A stretch of DNA of 5,653 bases from Thermoprotei archaeon (GTDB lineage Archaea > Thermoproteota > Thermoprotei_A > Sulfolobales > Ignisphaeraceae), in assembly GCA_003661865.1 (NCBI GenBank), contig QMWY01000092.1:1-5653 (forward strand). The letters run 5' to 3'. The position numbers were made by a program, and so were the translations under genes. Below the pieces are notes generated by a model. The model made no database searches. It was given only the letters and a program-made list of their open reading frames with translations, and was not told where the DNA came from. Shown here in pieces: positions 5,643-5,653 of this stretch. Position 1 is the stretch's first letter; every line of letters starts with the position of its first letter.

Positions 5643-5653
5643 CTGTTAAACAG
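5643..5653 (-). promoter_or_regulatory. Possible TATA element for trkH in a short inverted repeat at the window edge
   Basis: The minus strand reads CTGTTTAACAG, perfect inverted 5-base arms (CTGTT/AACAG) around one central base. The TTTAA core is about 53 bases before the trkH ATG, predicting a transcript start near 5620, inside the C-rich leader. It is the only AT-rich patch upstream of trkH in the window, but the sequence ends here, so neither a BRE nor an upstream gene can be judged. Confidence 0.35.

Overview
The window looks like chromosomal DNA of a hyperthermophilic archaeon, most likely a Crenarchaeote of the Desulfurococcales/Pyrodictiaceae type. This is inferred from strong AGG/AGA (Arg) and ATA (Ile) codon preference, Glu/Arg/Val-rich proteins, TTTTAATA/ATATAA-type TATA boxes, GGTG-type Shine-Dalgarno sequences, GTG starts, and an archaeal-type inositol-phosphate synthase. 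No species can be named from sequence reading alone. No tRNA, rRNA, insertion sequence, CRISPR array or gene wreckage was seen, and no gene-free stretch exceeds about 100 bases.

Layout: (1) 34-1221 (+) is myo-inositol-1-phosphate synthase, ended by a hairpin plus T-tract that overlaps its stop codon. (2) 1222-1315 is an intergenic region with that terminator, then a TATA box and an SD. (3) 1316-2491 (+) encodes a protein with four CBS domains and a C-terminal domain that resembles bacterial ribosome hibernation factors (HPF/RaiA fold). (4) It meets the next gene tail to tail, with one base between the two stop codons. (5) 2493-3362 (-) is a small MscS-family mechanosensitive channel with a divergent pore helix. 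(6) 3420-4067 (-) is a single-RCK TrkA/KtrA-type gating subunit. (7) 4139-5593 (-) is the TrkH/KtrB-type K+ transporter. (8) 5594-5653 is the trkH leader, with overlapping inverted repeats, a canonical G-quadruplex motif on the template strand, and a possible TATA element at the window edge.

How they may work together (inference): trkH, trkA and the MscS-like gene run in that order on the minus strand, as a potassium uptake plus osmotic release module. Inositol-1-phosphate is the precursor of di-myo-inositol phosphate, an anionic solute that hyperthermophiles balance with K+, and also of inositol ether lipids. The window can therefore be read as an osmo/thermo-adaptation neighbourhood. The CBS-HPF protein would add an energy-responsive (adenine-nucleotide-sensing) ribosome-silencing function. 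It is the most interesting item here.
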